Assembly (NCBI RefSeq): GCF_002917105.1 | Contig: NZ_PQFZ01000001.1 | Location: forward strand, 62,001 to 126,000 | From: Allobosea psychrotolerans | GTDB lineage: Bacteria; Pseudomonadota; Alphaproteobacteria; Rhizobiales; Beijerinckiaceae | Reading direction: 5' to 3' | DNA length: 64,000 nt | Part shown: positions 42,523-50,137 of the stretch, piece after piece | How the letters are laid out: every line of letters begins with the position of its first letter | How positions within the stretch are numbered: the first letter of the stretch is position 1 | Notes under the pieces: generated by a model | What the model saw: the letters and a program-made list of their open reading frames with translations, nothing else | The model's database searches: none | What the model was told of the DNA's origin: nothing | Program-made: the position numbers and the translations under genes

Positions 42523-43680
42523 TCAGGCGCCCGGCGCCTCGGTGAGGGCGAGCTTGGCGACATGCGTCAGCCAGCCCACGGCCGCGGGCAGGATCGCGTC
42601 GTTGAAGTCGTAGCGCGAGTTGTGCAATTCGCCGCCGGGCCCGGCCGGGCCGTTGCCGATCCAGACATAGGCGCCGGGGCGCTGCTGGAGCAGGAAGGAG
42701 AAGTCGTCTCCGGTCGTGCTCGGGCGCAGGTCGCGGCGGACGGCCAGACCTGCCATCCCGGCGGCGGCGACGGAGAGATCGCCCTCGGCCCTGGTGTTGA
42801 TCGCCGCACGCCCGGTCGAGAGGATCTCGACATCCGTGCGCATGTCATAGGCCTCGGCGATGCCCGAGATGATGCTTCTCATCCGCTTGATCACGGCCTC
42901 GCGCACCTCCGGCCGATAGGTCCGCAAGGTGCCGAGCAGTGAGACGCTGGGCGGAATCTGGTTGCTGACGACGCCGCCGCTGACCTGACCGATCGAGAGC
43001 ACGACGGCGTCGATCGGATCGACATTGCGCGCCACGATGGTCTGGAGCGCGACGATGAGGTGGCCGGCGGCGACGATCGGGTCACGCGTCTGGTGCGGGA
43101 TCGCGGCATGGCCCGCCAGGCCGTGCAGGGTGACGCTCCAGCGTCCGCCTGCCGCCATCACCGGCCCGTCATGGACGGCGACCGTGCCGGCCTCGAGCCC
43201 CGGCCAGTTATGGAAGGTGAAGACGCGCTCCATCGGGAAGCGCTCGAGCAGGCCGTCGGCGAGCATCGCCTTGGCGCCGACGCCGTTTTCCTCCGCCGGC
43301 TGGAAGATGAACTGTACCGTGCCTTTCCAGCTCGCATCGCGCGCCAATATGGCGGCTGCCCCGAGCAGGGAGACGGTGTGGCCGTCATGCCCGCAGGCAT
43401 GCATCACGCCGGGCGTCCTCGAGGCATAGGGAAGGTCGTTCTCTTCCGCGATCGGGAGCGCGTCGATATCGGCGCGCAGACCGACGGAGCGGTTCGAGCC
43501 CGGCCGACTCAACGTCGCGACGATGCCGGCGCCGCCGATACCCGCCACGAAGGGAATGCCGAGTGCGGTCAGCTTCTCCTGCACGAAGGCGGCGGTGCCG
43601 TGCTCATGCTCGGAGAGCTCCGGCTGCGTGTGAAGATGCCGACGCCATTGCGTCAGCGTCGCGAGAAGTTCGGTGTCCAT
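42523..43680 (-). CDS. M20 amidohydrolase (hippurate hydrolase / N-acyl-amino acid aminoacylase type)
   Basis: Cleaves an N-acyl amino acid to acid and amino acid; 385 residues, cytoplasmic. The M20D signatures are complete: HTQPELSEHEHGTAAFVQEK, LRADIDALPIAEEN, GVMHACGHDGHTVSLLGAA (metal Cys and His), FIFQPAEENGVGAKAML and GDDFSFLLQQRPGAYVWIGN near the end. GAGG precedes the ATG. It lies directly downstream of two amino acid permease genes, so it probably processes an imported N-acylated amino acid. Confidence 0.93.
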   Translation of the reverse strand: MDTELLATLTQWRRHLHTQPELSEHEHGTAAFVQEKLTALGIPFVAGIGGAGIVATLSRPGSNRSVGLRADIDALPIAEENDLPYASRTPGVMHACGHDGHTVSLLGAAAILARDASWKGTVQFIFQPAEENGVGAKAMLADGLLERFPMERVFTFHNWPGLEAGTVAVHDGPVMAAGGRWSVTLHGLAGHAAIPHQTRDPIVAAGHLIVALQTIVARNVDPIDAVVLSIGQVSGGVVSNQIPPSVSLLGTLRTYRPEVREAVIKRMRSIISGIAEAYDMRTDVEILSTGRAAINTRAEGDLSVAAAGMAGLAVRRDLRPSTTGDDFSFLLQQRPGAYVWIGNGPAGPGGELHNSRYDFNDAILPAAVGWLTHVAKLALTEAPGA

Positions 43681-43722
43681 GGCGGGGCCTCGGATCGGGA
43701 TGGCGGGGCGTATCGGGGGCTG

Positions 43723-44379
43723 TCACCGGCCGGGGAGGGCGAGACGCGCCTCGAAGCGGTGAATGAGCCAGGAGAAACTGACGGCGATGGCGAGGAAGAT
43801 CGCGCCGACGACGGCGAGCGGCTCGCCATAGCGGAAGGTGTCTGAGGCGATATCGAGCGCCGAGCCGAATGATTCCGGCACGGCGATGACCGCGAGATAA
43901 GGCGTCGATTTGAAGATCGAGATGAAATAGCTGCCCATCGGCGCGGCGATGTTGCGCAGCATCTGCGGGGCGATGACCAGGATGACGGTCTGGAAGCGGC
44001 CAAGCCCGAGCGACTTGGCCGCCTCGAACTGGCCCCGCGCGATGCCGTCGATGCCGGCCTTGAAGACCTCGGCGAGGTAGCCGCAATAATAGATGCTCAA
44101 TGCGGCGACGCCGACGACCAGAGCCGGCAGCTTGATGCCGTAGACGGGCAGCACGTAGTAGAGGAAATAGAGCTGCACCAGCACCGGCGTCGAGCGGATG
44201 AAGTCGATGACGAAGCGCATCGCGTAGCGCATCAGCTTGCTCGAGCGGCGGGCGATCTCGAGGCTGAAGCCCAGCAGCGCCGCGAAGATGCAGCTCAGCA
44301 GCGTCACTGCGAGCGTGGTGGTCAGCGCTTTGCCTATGACGGGAATGATCGACAGGGCGAAGCCGAAGTCAAACATCAT
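43723..44379 (-). CDS. Polar amino acid ABC permease, second subunit (GlnP/HisM family)
   Basis: A 218-residue inner-membrane protein with about five helices. The family region is FIRSTPVLVQLYFLYYVLP, followed by YYCGYLAEVFKAGIDGIARG and QFEAAKSLGLGRFQTVILVI (the EAA-type ATPase contact). It overlaps the preceding permease gene by 11 bases. With that gene and the binding protein at 45133-45996 it makes an importer of the EhuBCD type, but no ATPase gene is adjacent. Confidence 0.93.
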   Translation of the reverse strand: MMFDFGFALSIIPVIGKALTTTLAVTLLSCIFAALLGFSLEIARRSSKLMRYAMRFVIDFIRSTPVLVQLYFLYYVLPVYGIKLPALVVGVAALSIYYCGYLAEVFKAGIDGIARGQFEAAKSLGLGRFQTVILVIAPQMLRNIAAPMGSYFISIFKSTPYLAVIAVPESFGSALDIASDTFRYGEPLAVVGAIFLAIAVSFSWLIHRFEARLALPGR

Positions 44380-45028
44380 GGACGAGCTTCCGTCCGGCGC
44401 CGACCTTGCGCTCCAGCCAGCGTCCGACCACGGTCGCGGGGTAGCAGATGACGAAATAGGCGACGAGCAGCCCGGTATAGACCTTCACCGGGTCGTAATG
44501 GAGCTGCGAGATCTCCTTGGCCCGGAAGGTCATGTCGCTGAGCGTGATCAGCGAGACCAGCGCCGTGCCCTTCACCAGCTGGATGAACTGGTTGATGAAG
44601 GTCGGCATCATCGCGAGCAGCGCCTGCGGCAGTTCGATCAGCAGCAGGATCTGCCAGCGCCTGAGGCCGAGCGAGAAGCCGGCCTCGACCTGTCCCTGGT
44701 TGAGCGCCTGCAGCGCGGCTCGCACCGCCTGGCTGCCATAGGCGCCGATGTTCAGCCCCAGCACCATCGCGCCGACGGTGAGGCCCGACAGCCGCAAGCC
44801 GAAGCCCGGCAGCGTGTAATAGAAGGCGTAGAGCAGGATGATGACCGGCGAGGAGCGCCAGAATTCGATGAGGGCGGTGACGGCGGCATGCGGCCAGCCC
44901 CGGGCGCTATACTGCGCGATGCCGGCGATGAAGGCGAAGGGCACGGCGTAGAGCATGCCCAGCAGGGTGACCAGGGCGGTGACCCGGAAGCCTTCGAAAA
45001 TGCCGGCGAGAACCTCGGCGAATGTCAT
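44369..45028 (-). CDS. Polar amino acid ABC permease, first subunit (GlnP/HisM family)
   Basis: A 219-residue inner-membrane protein. Features are LIEFWRSSPVIILLYAFYYT, LNIGAYGSQAVRAALQALNQ and GQVEAGFSLGLRRWQILLLI (EAA-type loop). It follows the EhuB-like binding-protein gene after 104 bases that contain a family A repeat, so part of the message may end or be processed there. Confidence 0.93.
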   Translation of the reverse strand: MTFAEVLAGIFEGFRVTALVTLLGMLYAVPFAFIAGIAQYSARGWPHAAVTALIEFWRSSPVIILLYAFYYTLPGFGLRLSGLTVGAMVLGLNIGAYGSQAVRAALQALNQGQVEAGFSLGLRRWQILLLIELPQALLAMMPTFINQFIQLVKGTALVSLITLSDMTFRAKEISQLHYDPVKVYTGLLVAYFVICYPATVVGRWLERKVGAGRKLVHDV

Positions 45029-45057
45029 GATGATGCGCGGATCTCGTCAAAGAGTTG

Positions 45058-45106
45058 GAGCACCGCTCCTGCGAAAAGCCGGTACCCAGTCTTTCGCGCA
45101 GTGCTC
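45058..45106. repeat. Dispersed palindromic repeat, family A copy 5 (inside an operon)
   Basis: Outer arms GAGCAC and GTGCTC, inner TGCGAAAA and CTTTCGCG, loop with CCGGTACCCAG. It lies between the binding-protein gene and the first permease gene of the same importer. Such a hairpin often keeps the binding protein more abundant than the permeases. Confidence 0.75.
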
Positions 45107-45132
45107 TGGGCTGGGCGTCAGTTTTCCTGGCG

Positions 45133-45996
45133 TCAGCTCTTGGCGCAGAGTTCCGCCGAACTGGCGCGTGGCGGCGCCTCGGCATCGGTGAAGTTGTACT
45201 TGTCCATCAGCGCCTTGACCGTGCCGTCGGCCTTCAGCTTGGCGAGCTGCGCGTTGTAGATCGCCTGCAACTCCTTGTCCCTGGGGGCGAACACCACGGC
45301 GGTCGCCATCATGTATTCGCTGCCGTCGGGCCGGACATAGCCCTTGAATGGCAGGGCGCGCTCGATGCCGTTCATGCCGCCGGCTTCCATCAATCCCGAC
45401 ACGCTGGGTGCCGACAGGGTCGCGGCATCGACGCGGCCGGCCAGCATGGCGCTGACCACCGCCTCGTTGTTCGGGAAGAGCAGGAGACGGTCCTCGGGCA
45501 CGCCGGCCGCGAGCGCATTCTTGGCGTTCTCCGTGCCGCGCCCGCCGCCGAGCTTCACCTTCGGATTTTTGACGATATCCTCATAGCTGTGCAGGTTCAG
45601 CGGGTTGCCCTTGAGCACGAGCAGCCCGTCGCCGGCCGAGAGATCGGGCTCGCCGAAGAGCACCTGCTGGCAACGCGCCGGGGTGATGGCGACGCCTGAC
45701 GCGATGATGTCGAAGCGGTTGGCCAGCAGGCCGGGGATCAGCGCACCGAAATCGGCCACCGTGAACTCGATGGCCTTGACGCCGAGCGGGGCCAGAGCCG
45801 CGCGCACCAGATCGGGATGATAGCCGATCACATCGCCATTCTTGTCGCGATAGCCCCAGGGTGCACGGTTATGGATGCCGATGGTGATGGTCTTGCCTGC
45901 GAGGCTGGATTGCTGGGCTTGTGTCGCACACGGCGCAGCTGCGACGAGGCCGAGCGCCATGACAGCCATCGTGATGCGTTTGGAAAAGAACGGCAT
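45133..45996 (-). CDS. Polar amino acid ABC substrate-binding protein (SBP family 3, EhuB-like)
   Basis: A 287-residue periplasmic receptor. The ATG at 45996 follows GGGGAG and gives a Sec signal ending near TQAQQ. GYHPDLVRAALAPLGVKAIE, DFGALIPGLLANRFDIIASG and ITPARCQQVLFGEP, with GNPLNLHSYEDIVKNP, resemble the ectoine/hydroxyectoine receptor EhuB from memory of that family. No ectoine catabolism gene (eutD, doeB or similar) is nearby, so ectoine is only one possibility. It lies downstream of a LysR gene on the same strand. Confidence 0.91.
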   Translation of the reverse strand: MPFFSKRITMAVMALGLVAAAPCATQAQQSSLAGKTITIGIHNRAPWGYRDKNGDVIGYHPDLVRAALAPLGVKAIEFTVADFGALIPGLLANRFDIIASGVAITPARCQQVLFGEPDLSAGDGLLVLKGNPLNLHSYEDIVKNPKVKLGGGRGTENAKNALAAGVPEDRLLLFPNNEAVVSAMLAGRVDAATLSAPSVSGLMEAGGMNGIERALPFKGYVRPDGSEYMMATAVVFAPRDKELQAIYNAQLAKLKADGTVKALMDKYNFTDAEAPPRASSAELCAKS

Positions 45997-46115
45997 GGCA
46001 TGCTCCCCTATGTCGGCCGTCTGCGACGATAGTGGCCGTTGCCCGGGCGACAATCGCGTCGCGGTAATGAGACGATGCCTGGGACTTATACTTGTTCGGT
46101 TCCGGCGCGGTCGCT

Positions 46116-46991
46116 TCAGCGCGCCGCCATCAGGCAGTCGATGAAATCGCGCACGAGCTGGGACTTAGGGCGGTCGAGCGGCAGGATCAACAGGCTCTTG
46201 CTCTGGACCACCGGCTCGAAGGGCCGCAGCACCAGGCGGGTCGAATCTGCTCCTGCGATGGCATAGGGGCTGACGAGGCCGACGCCGACGCCCTCGGCCA
46301 CCAGCGCGCAGACGGTCGCGGCATAGATCGTCTCGACCACGATATTGGGGGTGACGCCGGCTTCGGTGAAGATCAGGTCGAGGCGCTGCCGGGCTCGATC
46401 CTCGGGGACATAGGCGACGAAATCGACGCCATCGAGATCATGGGGACCGATGATGTCCCTCGCTGCCAGGGGATGGCCCTGTGGCATGGCGCAGAGGACG
46501 CGCGGCGTGACGAAGGATTGATGCAGCACGCCGGTGACGTCGATCTCGTCCGCCGCCAGCCCGATGTCGAACTCGCCCGAGGCGACGCCGTCGCGCACGT
46601 CGCGGGAGGGCAGCACCATCAGCGTGACGCGGATATCGGGATGCACCACGCGGAAACGCTTCACCGCGCGCGGGACAAGCGAGGAACCCAATGCCGAGAG
46701 CGAGCCGATGCGCAATTGGCCCGAGCCATGGTCGCGGATGCGCGCGGCGGCCGCACGCAGCGTGTCCATGCCGAGGAAGGAGCGCTCGATATCGGCGTAG
46801 AATAATTTGCCTTCGGGCGTCGGAATGATGCGGTTGCGGACGCGGTCGAACAGCGAGAAGCCGATGGCGCGCTCCAGCTCCGCGATGGCGCGGCTGACGG
46901 CCGGCTGGGTCAGCCCGATCAGCTCCGCTGCGCGCGAGACGGTGCCGGCCTTCATGACGGCCGAGAAGATTTCGATCTGACGGTAGTTCAC
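46116..46991 (-). CDS. LysR-family transcriptional regulator
   Basis: A 291-residue activator/repressor with an N-terminal winged helix (MKAGTVSRAAELIGLTQPAV then SRAIAELERAIG) and a periplasmic-binding-like effector domain (GQLRIGSLSALGSSLVPRAV). The GTG at 46991 (VNYRQIEIFSAV) gives the standard LysR start. The longer frame to 47057 reads through a stem-loop element and is rejected. It is the first gene of the minus-strand amino acid cluster, 119 bases ahead of the binding-protein gene. It is oriented with that operon rather than divergent from it, which is unusual for LysR. Confidence 0.9.
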   Translation of the reverse strand: MNYRQIEIFSAVMKAGTVSRAAELIGLTQPAVSRAIAELERAIGFSLFDRVRNRIIPTPEGKLFYADIERSFLGMDTLRAAAARIRDHGSGQLRIGSLSALGSSLVPRAVKRFRVVHPDIRVTLMVLPSRDVRDGVASGEFDIGLAADEIDVTGVLHQSFVTPRVLCAMPQGHPLAARDIIGPHDLDGVDFVAYVPEDRARQRLDLIFTEAGVTPNIVVETIYAATVCALVAEGVGVGLVSPYAIAGADSTRLVLRPFEPVVQSKSLLILPLDRPKSQLVRDFIDCLMAAR

Positions 46992-47003
46992 GCCAAGCAG
47001 CCC

Positions 47004-47083
47004 GCTAGTGGTTTGATTCCGACATTTGCTCCCCAATCTATATCGAGCTCGGAGCAAATGTCGGAATCACCAAAACCACTAGC
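47004..47083. repeat. Long stem-loop 1 of a paired CTAGTGG element
   Basis: A 29-bp stem made of GCTAGTGGTTT (47004-47014) with AAACCACTAGC (47073-47083) and GATTCCGACATTTGCTCC (47015-47032) with GGAGCAAATGTCGGAATC (47051-47068). A 4-base ACCA bulge is on the right arm and the loop is 18 bases. All paired positions are perfect. It lies just upstream of the LysR start. Confidence 0.85.
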
Positions 47084-47097
47084 AAATCTTTGGTTTT

Positions 47098-47175
47098 CTA
47101 GTGGAACTTATGAATTTGACATTTGCCTCGCGGCCGATATCGGGCGGGTCGCAAATGTCAAATTCGTTCCACTAG
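47098..47175. repeat. Long stem-loop 2 of a paired CTAGTGG element
   Basis: A 25-bp stem made of CTAGTGGAAC (47098-47107) with GTTCCACTAG (47166-47175) and GAATTTGACATTTGC (47112-47126) with GCAAATGTCAAATTC (47151-47165). A 4-base TTAT bulge is on the left arm and the loop is 24 bases. Its ends and the GACATTTGC core match stem-loop 1, from which it is separated by 14 bases. Confidence 0.85.
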
Positions 47176-47357
47176 TCTCGGCCACCGGGCCGGCCTCTTC
47201 AGGCGCTCAGTCTCGCACAAGGCCGCCCGCTTCGCGAGTTGGCGCGTGCGTGGATCGACGGAGAGGTTTCTTCCGGTCTGACGGCAACCGTTCATCTTGG
47301 CCTCGATATTGCTGGTCTGGCGCGCCTTCGCGTTCTGTGCCGAATGGAGACGAGTTG
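47176..47357. other. Remaining upstream region of the CxxC protein gene
   Basis: Together with the two stem-loops this completes a 366-base gap between the LysR gene and the CxxC protein gene. These last 180 bases show no gene or repeat that I can support. They must carry the promoter of the small gene, but no clear -35/-10 pair stands out. Confidence 0.4.
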
Positions 47358-47606
47358 ATGACGGGAACGGATGGGACGGCTCAGTTCGCCTGCAGAGCGT
47401 GCGGCTCGCCCTCGATCGTCCTCCCCGCCGTGCTGGCCGATGAAGCCGTCGTGTCCTGCGGGCGCTGCCAGAGTGCCTTGGGCTCCTGGCTCGGCTACAA
47501 ATCCTATGTCAGCCGCTCGATCCATGCGGAATATGAGGCGGTTCCGGCGCAGCCCATGATCTGTGTCGATCCGATCATCGCGCCGGCATTGGCGGGGGCG
47601 CTGTGA
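47358..47606 (+). CDS. Small protein with two CxxC knuckles (zinc-ribbon-like)
   Basis: An 82-residue protein. CRACGSPSIVLPAVLADEAV then VSCGRCQSALGSW gives two CxxC pairs about 21 residues apart, the layout of a zinc ribbon. The C-terminal part (SRSIHAEYEAVPAQPMICVD) is unrecognised. The ATG at 47358 follows GGAGACGAG; the frame upstream is open to 47013 but crosses the stem-loops. It probably binds zinc; the function is unknown. Confidence 0.65.
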   Translation: MTGTDGTAQFACRACGSPSIVLPAVLADEAVVSCGRCQSALGSWLGYKSYVSRSIHAEYEAVPAQPMICVDPIIAPALAGAL

Positions 47607-47736
47607 TTGCGATCTTGCTTCCGCGATCTGTGGTCGTTAGCGGATAAGTCAGCCGGTCCGGGTAATCTCGGCTGATGGCGGCGTCGATTCGATGATCTGG
47701 CCGTGGCCGGCCGAGAATGCTGTGTTGGGGTTGTTC

Positions 47737-48108
47737 ATGCGCGTCTTGAAATCGGCAGCCCTGGTTTGCGCCTGGATCGGGCTTGCCTATCTCGTCTGGG
47801 TTTCGGTCATGCCGATCGGATCCAGGCCGCATCTCTTCGACGGGATTCCGGACATCAGCCGCTTCCTCGGCTGGTTCGTCATTACATCGGCCTTCGCGAT
47901 CGCCTATCCGCGCCGTCTCGGCCGGGTCCTGCTCGCGATGTCGGTCGCGATCGTCATGCTCGAAGCCGCCCAATATCTCGAGGTCACGCGCCATGGCCGG
48001 ATTCACGACGCCGCGATCAAGGTCGCGGGCGCGGCGGTCGCGGTCGCGTTGGCCCTGGCCTATCTCGCCGTGGCGCGCAAGCGCGCGCTCGTGCAGGAGC
48101 GCTCCTGA
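47737..48108 (+). CDS. VanZ-like small membrane protein
   Basis: A 123-residue protein with about four helices: VLKSAALVCAWIGLAYLVWV, ISRFLGWFVITSAFAIAY, GRVLLAMSVAIVMLEAAQYL and VAGAAVAVALALAYLAVA. The conserved VanZ-type features are the Glu-Gln pair in MLEAAQYL and the polar loop EVTRHGRIHDAAIKVAG, where Arg and Asp match the family's RxxxxxD motif. A start 15 codons upstream at 47692 is also possible. VanZ-like proteins often occur near polysaccharide genes, which begin on the other side of the family B repeat. Confidence 0.75.
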   Translation: MRVLKSAALVCAWIGLAYLVWVSVMPIGSRPHLFDGIPDISRFLGWFVITSAFAIAYPRRLGRVLLAMSVAIVMLEAAQYLEVTRHGRIHDAAIKVAGAAVAVALALAYLAVARKRALVQERS

Positions 48109-48123
48109 TCGGGCCCAGAGTTC

Positions 48124-48229
48124 CTAGAGCCTTTCCGCGTTTCTCCGAATCGCGAGAATGCCATAACTCTTTGTTTTATCGCATTTTCTTCACGCAAACC
48201 GGTGTCTACTTCGCTCGAAAATGCTCTAG
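48124..48229. repeat. Dispersed palindromic repeat, family B copy 2
   Basis: Bounded by CTAGAGC (48124-48130) and GCTCTAG (48223-48229) and containing ACCGGTGTCTACTTCGCTCG with GCATTTTCTTCACGC. It fills the space between the VanZ-like gene (+) and the convergent sugar-phosphate transferase gene (-). Confidence 0.75.
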
Positions 48230-48265
48230 CAGCCTCTCGTTCTGTGAGCCGGCGGGACGCTCTGA

Positions 48266-49720
48266 TCAGCCGGCATTGGCGAAGGCCTTCTTACTGAAGA
48301 CCGTCCGCAGCAGGATGCCGAGATCGAGCCAGAACGACCAGTTGTCGATGTACCAATGGTCGTAGGCGATGCGCTTGGCCATCTTCTCGTCGGTATCGGT
48401 CTCGCCGCGCAGGCCGTTGACCTGCGCCCAGCCGGTGATGCCGGGCTTGACGTTATGGCGGCGCGCATAAAGCGCGATCTTGCGCTGGAACTCGTGGTCA
48501 TGCGCCAGCGCGTGCGGGCGCGGGCCCACCAGCGACATCTGGCCGGCGACGACATTCAGCAATTGCGGCAATTCGTCGAGATTGTAGCGCCGCAGCACGC
48601 GGCCGACGCGCGTGATGCGCGGATCGTTGCGCCGCGCCTGGCGGATGACGTCGCCGTCATCGGTCGTGGTCATGGTGCGGAACTTCAGGATGCGGAAGGT
48701 CTGCTGGTTGAAGCCGTAACGACGCTGCAGGAACAGGACAGGGCCCGCTGAATCGAGCCGGATGACGAGGGCGATCAGCAGCAGCAGCGGCAGGGTCAGG
48801 AGCAGGATCGTCAGCGCGCCGACCATGTCGAAAATGCGCTTGGCAGTGTTCTCGAGAGCGGACAAGGCCGGCCGCGTCAGACGGAGGCTGGCGAAGGTCC
48901 CGGTGCGAACGATATGGGGGTTGTCGAAGCGATCCATGATCCGCTCGGGGGCAAGGTGAATCGCGGCCGGCAGGTTCATGAAGGCGTCGATGCAGGCGTC
49001 GATCGCTTCCTGCTTCGACCAGGGCATGGCGATGTAGATCCCGTCCGGCTGCATCGCCCTGCAGCGTGCGACGGCGGCGCCGAGATCGGCTGCGAGCGCA
49101 TCGGGATTGTCGGTGTCGCAGAGGAAGGCGACGTCGACGATGGCGAAGCCCATGTTCCAGGGCTGGTGCCTGGAGACGAACGACATCACGTCCTGCTCGC
49201 GCCCGATCAGGAAAATCCGCTCGGAGGTGATGCGCCCGCTCTTGCTCGCCATCGCGATGCTGCGGGTGATGGATGAGCGCGCCAGCGCGATCAGGAGGGG
49301 GGCGGCGAAATAGGTCGCGATGATCACGCCGCGGGAATAGTGATCGATGGTCTTGGCCATGAAGGTGATCGCGATGAAGGCGATCATGGTGATGTTCCAG
49401 ACTGCGAAGGCCGCCGAAACCTGCCCCTTGGTCGAGAGATAATTGGCGATCTGGTAGCGGCCGCGCAGCAGGTTGCTGAAGACGAAGATGGCCGCCAGCA
49501 TCATCGCCAGCTCCAGCATGATCCGGGGACTGCCGAAGTCGCCGAAAGCCAGCATATGGTACGCGACCGAGGAGAGGGCGACGATGGCCATGACCACGAC
49601 GGCGTCGGTCAGCGCGGTGATCAGGCCGATCCAGTGCCGCAAGGGCGAGCTGCGCTCTGGCCTGACGCGCGCTTTCGCGGTTCGCGAGGTCGCGTAGTTC
49701 AGATCGTCGACGCTTGCCAT
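48266..49720 (-). CDS. Polyprenyl-phosphate sugar-1-phosphate transferase (WcaJ/ExoY-type, full length)
   Basis: Starts exopolysaccharide or capsule repeat-unit synthesis by loading a sugar-1-phosphate onto undecaprenyl phosphate at the inner membrane. The 484-residue product has an N-terminal membrane region with about four helices, a central cytosolic Rossmann-like part (ERIFLIGREQDVMSFVSRHQ), a fifth helix (LTILLLTLPLLLLIALVIRL) and the catalytic domain QRRYGFNQQTFRILKFRTM, then LPQLLNVVAGQMSLVGPRPH and KPGITGWAQVNGLRGET. The ATG at 49720 follows GGAG; an ATG at 49738 is equally open. It is divergent from manC. Confidence 0.93.
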   Translation of the reverse strand: MASVDDLNYATSRTAKARVRPERSSPLRHWIGLITALTDAVVVMAIVALSSVAYHMLAFGDFGSPRIMLELAMMLAAIFVFSNLLRGRYQIANYLSTKGQVSAAFAVWNITMIAFIAITFMAKTIDHYSRGVIIATYFAAPLLIALARSSITRSIAMASKSGRITSERIFLIGREQDVMSFVSRHQPWNMGFAIVDVAFLCDTDNPDALAADLGAAVARCRAMQPDGIYIAMPWSKQEAIDACIDAFMNLPAAIHLAPERIMDRFDNPHIVRTGTFASLRLTRPALSALENTAKRIFDMVGALTILLLTLPLLLLIALVIRLDSAGPVLFLQRRYGFNQQTFRILKFRTMTTTDDGDVIRQARRNDPRITRVGRVLRRYNLDELPQLLNVVAGQMSLVGPRPHALAHDHEFQRKIALYARRHNVKPGITGWAQVNGLRGETDTDEKMAKRIAYDHWYIDNWSFWLDLGILLRTVFSKKAFANAG

Positions 49721-50137
49721 CCTGCCCGACTCCACCATGGCGCGGGAGCCCGAAGGACCGTGCTGCATTCGGCGACCCGGATCGGAACACGTGTCCGGCC
49801 GGGAACGCTTTCGGCGGTGAAATCGCAAGCGCCATACCGCTGCGGACTGACCCGAAATGGGACGAAATTCGGCTGGAAGCGCCGTTCGCGGGATGGCCTC
49901 TCTCAGATTGGCTGATCGTGGCGGGCCGAATGTGCCAACTCCATCCGGTATGGCCAAACGACGGGTGACGCCCGCCGCGAACCAGGCCGCCTGGCGTGCC
50001 CGGTTTGAACGCCACGCCGACGCGGCGCTTCCTGCTGTCGTCCGCCGGCCTTTCCGCTGCGGCTGGAGGCTGTTATGACCGTCGTCTCCCGTTGTGAAAC
50101 CTTGCCGATTATCCTCATTCAGGTCGACACCAGCATC
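49721..50137. promoter_or_regulatory. Divergent promoter region of two exopolysaccharide genes
   Basis: A 417-base gap with no supported gene. Open frames on both strands here are Arg/Pro-rich shadows. CGGAACACGTGTCCG (49783-49797) contains the palindrome ACACGTGT flanked by near-symmetric CGG/CCG and could be an operator shared by the divergent genes. An alternative manC start (50075) falls inside the gap. Confidence 0.4.

Noticed and set aside
45133..45996. Calling the cluster an ectoine uptake and breakdown locus
   Set aside because: The receptor resembles EhuB, but no ectoine-degradation gene or EhuA ATPase is nearby.
47004..47175. CRISPR or insertion-sequence ends
   Set aside because: There are no regularly spaced direct repeats and no transposase; the arms are inverted and form two separate hairpins.
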